Part shown: positions 24,137 through 26,665 of the stretch, piece after piece
Layout of the letters: every line of letters starts with the position of its first letter
Position numbering within the stretch: the stretch's first letter is position 1
IMG/VR virus record: IMGVR_UViG_3300032163_001782
Span: 1-26,665 of that record
Length of the DNA stretch: 26,665 nucleotides
Reading direction: 5' to 3' (one strand)
Origin: a virus
The notes under the pieces: generated by a model
What the model was told of the DNA's origin: nothing
Seen by the model: only the letters and a program-made list of their open reading frames with translations
The model's database searches: none
Made by a program: the position numbers and the translations under genes

Positions 24137-24467
24137 GGCCCAGAGAGTCTTCATCTGCAGCAAGTATGCCGGTGATATCGAGCACAACGTGAGGGTTGCG
24201 CTGGCTCTCTGCCGTATGGCCTTGGAAGCCGGACTCGCGCCGTTTGCGCCACACCTGCTCTACACGCAGTTCCTGGACGACTTCGGCCCGGTTCAGCGGG
24301 ATCTCGGCATATCGACGGGCCTGCGCTTCATGGAAACTTGCGACGTGGTCTGGGTCTATGTTGGCGAAGGCGTCTCTGATGGCATGCGCCGTGAGGTGGA
24401 GCATGCGCAGAGCCTCTGCAAGCCTGTGGTCATTCTCCGGGAGGTGCGGCCGTGCGTCGTGATCTAA
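24123..24467 (+). CDS. DUF4406/DUF7768-like protein (nucleoside deoxyribosyltransferase-like fold)
   Basis: 114 residues from ATG 24123, overlapping the tape measure end. The pattern VFICSKYAGDIEHNVRVALA, then APHLLYTQFLDDF, LGISTGLRFMETCDVVWVYV and GMRREVEHAQS is that of small phage and bacterial proteins with a nucleoside 2-deoxyribosyltransferase-like Rossmann fold. In the enzyme family a conserved glutamate attacks the nucleoside; E in REVEHA is the likely equivalent. Such genes usually sit among phage replication or early genes, so a place between tape measure and baseplate genes is odd. The substrate is unknown. Confidence 0.82.
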   Translation: MIQPEAQRVFICSKYAGDIEHNVRVALALCRMALEAGLAPFAPHLLYTQFLDDFGPVQRDLGISTGLRFMETCDVVWVYVGEGVSDGMRREVEHAQSLCKPVVILREVRPCVVI

Positions 24468-24922
24468 GGAAAACGACCGGCTACATCGTGGATGTGGTCA
24501 CCCGCGAGTCGCTGGAGTTCCAGTATAACCCGGACGAGATCACGGACGAAAAGAGCACGGATTTCGCAACCATCAAGGTGCCGGGCATGAGCCACCCGCG
24601 CTATCAGTATGTCTCAGGCGAGGCAAGGAAGATATCGTTCAAGGTGTCATTCTTCAAGGGACCGGTTCGGGAGAAGACGGCGTGGCTGCAGTCGCTTCTG
24701 TATCCACAGCACGAAAAGACGATGCTGAAGAACGCCCCTCACAAGGTGCTGTTCTTCCTGGGCGATCTGTATCCGGGAACGCTCTGTATTGTGCGGCAGG
24801 TCCGAGCGCGCTACTTCCACATGTTTGATAAGGATAACCTGCTCCCGCAGCACGCCGAGGTAGACCTGACGCTCGAAGAGATAGTGGTGAAGTCAGTGGA
24901 CTATACGGCGGTGAGACGATGA
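24452..24922 (+). CDS. Baseplate/tube-initiator protein (contractile injection system tube-protein family)
   Basis: 156 residues from GTG 24452, with GGGAGG at 24439-24444; it overlaps the previous gene by 16 bases. The stretch LEFQYNPDEITDEKSTDFAT and then RKISFKVSFFKGP is typical of the family that links tail tube to hub (Afp7/PVC-like). The later strand LGDLYPGTLCIVRQVRARYF and the ending ALP/HAEVDLTLEEIVV-like strand complete the fold. It probably starts tube polymerisation on the baseplate. Order after tape measure supports this. Confidence 0.8.
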   Translation: MRRDLRKTTGYIVDVVTRESLEFQYNPDEITDEKSTDFATIKVPGMSHPRYQYVSGEARKISFKVSFFKGPVREKTAWLQSLLYPQHEKTMLKNAPHKVLFFLGDLYPGTLCIVRQVRARYFHMFDKDNLLPQHAEVDLTLEEIVVKSVDYTAVRR

Positions 24923-25209
24923 TCGGGCCGGATTCAAGATATGCCACCTGCGTGCTATTCGTAGACGGTGCCCAGGAGTTCATTGGGACCAGGCAGCGAA
25001 TAGATGCCACGCCCCGGCCGGACGATGTGTTTCACGTCGTGGTCGAGGGTGACCGTGTAGACATGATTGCCCATCGCTATCTGGGCAGGGCGGAACTGTG
25101 GTGGATCATCTGTGATTACAATGACATCTTCTTTCCGCTGGAGATTGAGCTTGGAAGAGTGCTCAGGTTGCCGTCGGCAGAGCATGTCGAGATGAGGATA
25201 CTTGGTTAG
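24919..25209 (+). CDS. LysM-like baseplate protein
   Basis: 96 residues from ATG 24919, overlapping the previous stop (ATGA). Residues about 35-90 read VVVEGDRVDMIAHRYLGRAE, LWWIICDYNDIFFPLEIELG and VLRLPS, the pattern of the short LysM-type baseplate proteins (P2 gpX / T4 gp53 type). It likely joins the hub and the wedge. Located right before the gpD-like gene as in many contractile tails. Confidence 0.82.
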   Translation: MIGPDSRYATCVLFVDGAQEFIGTRQRIDATPRPDDVFHVVVEGDRVDMIAHRYLGRAELWWIICDYNDIFFPLEIELGRVLRLPSAEHVEMRILG

Positions 25210-25211
25210 CA

Positions 25212-26546
25212 ATGCAACTAGACGTCTATCAACCCACATTCATTATAGAGATCGAGGGCAAACGGCTCTCCAAGGACATCACTCACGAGATAACCTCGTT
25301 CACCTTTGAGGACAACGAGGAGGAGATGGACGTGATGGAGATCTCCGTCACGGACCGGTATCTGCAGTTCGTGGACGATCCACTCTTTCAGGAGGGCAAC
25401 GAGATCGCGGCCCGGTTCGGCTATGTGGACGACCTTTCTCTCAGGAAGGTGGCAGTCATCAAGGAGATAGACTACGACTTCCCGGAGACCGGTGAGCCCA
25501 CCATCAAGATCAAGGCTTACGATAAGGGGCACAAACTTGCGGGCAAGCAAATCCAGCGCGTGTGGCAGAAACCGGCTCCCGGCATTTCCTATTCGGAGAT
25601 TGCGGAGAAGGTCGCGGCAGAGCACGGGCTGACCGCTGTTGTGACAAAGACCGTCGGCAGGCATCTGCGCGTGGCCCAGGGCAATCTCTCTGACGCCCAG
25701 TTTCTGAAAACACTGGCAGCCAAGAGCCGTGACAAGGACGGCAAGGGAGTGACCGGGTTTGTATTCTACGTCCAGGACGACGAGCTGCATTTCCACCCGA
25801 GGAAGCTCGAATCGCGTCCGGGATTGGCGCTGGAGTACTTCACCGACCGCGAAGGAGTGCTGCGCTCATTCACTCCGTCGACTCAGTCGCAGGGCGTGAA
25901 AGGCGCTGGTACGGAGACCAAGGCTGTCGGTGTTGACCCGCGCAAGAAAGGCCACGTGGAACACGCGGCCAACAACGCGACCACTGCCGACCGGACGTCG
26001 CTCGGAAAGAAGACGTATCTCGTCGACGGCAACACCGGCGAAGGCAAGTATCGCAAACAGGAGTCGGGCAAGATCGCGCAGAGCTTCGAGCGGTCCGAGG
26101 GCTTTCACGAAGAGCCACACCAGGAGCCTGCTCAGGATAAAGCCGAGGGGCATTTCAAAGAAGCCGAGCTTCGGCAGGTAGAAGCGGCCGCCGTAACCAT
26201 CGGCATACCGACTCTCGTGGCTAAGCAGAACATCGAAGTGCGCGGGGTAGGCCGGAAGTTCTCCGGCACATACTACTGCACCTCGGTGCGGCATATCTTC
26301 GACGACGGCTACTCATGTGAACTCAAGCTCAAGCGCAATGCGCTGGGCAAGGGCGCTGGCAGCAAGTCTGTGGAGGCCAAGGGCAAGAAGAACGAACACG
26401 AAGCGCCGCGACATCCGAAGAAGCAGGCGGCGACCAAGTCGGGACACACCGCACAGGTCAAACGGTCCCAACCGGCAAGGCCGGTGAAGCCGAAGCCGCA
26501 GATGGTCCGAATCGACGCCAATACAGGGCGCATTCTCAGCAAGTAA
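25212..26546 (+). CDS. Baseplate hub protein (late control gene D / T4 gp27-like)
   Basis: 444 residues from ATG 25212. An N-terminal hub domain (YQPTFIIEIEGKRLSKDITH, EEEMDVMEISVTDRYLQF) and a second domain with GISYSEIAEKVAAEHGL and QGNLSDAQFLKTLAAKSRD follow the gpD/VgrG-like plan. A charged insert (about 225-320) separates these from a last folded part (IPTLVAKQNIEVRGVGRKFSG). The final 60 residues are a lysine/proline-rich, probably disordered tail, longer than usual. It forms the central hub to which the spike binds. Confidence 0.9.
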   Translation: MQLDVYQPTFIIEIEGKRLSKDITHEITSFTFEDNEEEMDVMEISVTDRYLQFVDDPLFQEGNEIAARFGYVDDLSLRKVAVIKEIDYDFPETGEPTIKIKAYDKGHKLAGKQIQRVWQKPAPGISYSEIAEKVAAEHGLTAVVTKTVGRHLRVAQGNLSDAQFLKTLAAKSRDKDGKGVTGFVFYVQDDELHFHPRKLESRPGLALEYFTDREGVLRSFTPSTQSQGVKGAGTETKAVGVDPRKKGHVEHAANNATTADRTSLGKKTYLVDGNTGEGKYRKQESGKIAQSFERSEGFHEEPHQEPAQDKAEGHFKEAELRQVEAAAVTIGIPTLVAKQNIEVRGVGRKFSGTYYCTSVRHIFDDGYSCELKLKRNALGKGAGSKSVEAKGKKNEHEAPRHPKKQAATKSGHTAQVKRSQPARPVKPKPQMVRIDANTGRILSK

Positions 26547-26547
26547 C

Positions 26548-26554
26548 AAGGAGG
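26548..26554 (+). promoter_or_regulatory. Strong ribosome binding site (AAGGAGG)
   Basis: A full AAGGAGG lies two bases after the hub gene stop and 9 bases before ATG 26564, fixing the start of the last, partial gene. Confidence 0.7.
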
Positions 26555-26563
26555 CAATCGCAC

Positions 26564-26665
26564 ATGCAGATCGATCAGGTAGCCAGGTTCATCCTGGACA
26601 ACAGGGAGGTTCTTACAGCGTTCCTCGTCGCGCTCATCGCGGTCGTCAGGCTAACAGCCTGGGGA
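26564..26665 (+). CDS. Small membrane protein, N-terminal part (runs off the window)
   Basis: 34 codons are visible, from an ATG with a strong ribosome site. After a short amphipathic start (MQIDQVARFILDNREV) comes a hydrophobic segment, LTAFLVALIAVVRLTAW, that looks like a membrane helix. It may be a holin-like or other small membrane protein. The visible part is too short to decide. Confidence 0.6.
   Translation, partial: MQIDQVARFILDNREVLTAFLVALIAVVRLTAWG

Noticed and set aside
17381-26546. Extracellular contractile injection system instead of a phage
   Set aside because: Sheath, tube, CIS-tube and LysM genes would fit, but portal, MuF, prohead protease, scaffold, capsid and connector genes, plus a long tape measure, show a phage with a DNA-filled head.
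1-26665. tRNA genes, rRNA, CRISPR arrays and attachment sites
   Set aside because: No cloverleaf-like segment, regular repeat-spacer pattern or duplicated att-like core was noticed by reading. The window lies inside the structural region, where att sites are not expected.

Overview
The window is the middle of a tailed (contractile, myovirus-type) phage or prophage late region, interrupted by a small block of bacterial-type genes on the opposite strand. The DNA is GC-rich (roughly 60% by eye), starts are often GTG or TTG with strong AGGAGG-type ribosome sites, and many genes overlap by 1-20 bases. The host cannot be fixed from this sequence. The SpoIIE-type phosphatase, Hsp20 and AbiE-type genes fit an environmental Gram-positive or Armatimonadota/Chloroflexota-like bacterium, but that is a guess.

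Layout. (1) 1-6125, plus strand: 3' end of the portal gene, a 1525-residue multidomain MuF minor head protein (MuF, SAP-like repeats, kinase-like domain, unknown C-terminal domain), and two small coupled genes of unknown function. (2) 6066-9149, minus strand: a cargo block with hsp20 and its terminator, a PAS-SpoIIE phosphatase, an AbiEi-type antitoxin, and the broken remains of the AbiEii toxin gene. A truncated relative of the small phage gene at 5724-6125 lies between hsp20 and the phosphatase gene. (3) 9360-15630, plus: a 1290-residue fusion of two D12-class adenine methyltransferase domains to a prohead protease and scaffold, a decoration protein, the major capsid protein, a small adaptor-like protein and two head-tail connector genes. 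(4) 15620-26665, plus: tail completion, a secreted beta-rich protein, tail terminator, small protein, sheath, tube, tail assembly chaperone with a -1 frameshift, tape measure, a nucleotide-metabolism-like DUF7768 protein, baseplate/hub genes (CIS tube protein, LysM-type, gpD-like) and the start of a membrane protein.

The plus-strand genes follow the assembly order head, connector, tail, baseplate. Terminase genes should lie to the left; baseplate wedge, fibre and lysis genes should lie to the right. The most unusual elements are the methyltransferase-protease-scaffold fusion with a nested scaffold start, the MuF protein carrying an enzyme-like payload, the orphaned AbiEi gene next to a decayed AbiEii, and a minus-strand terminator that also encodes the C-terminus of the convergent phage gene.
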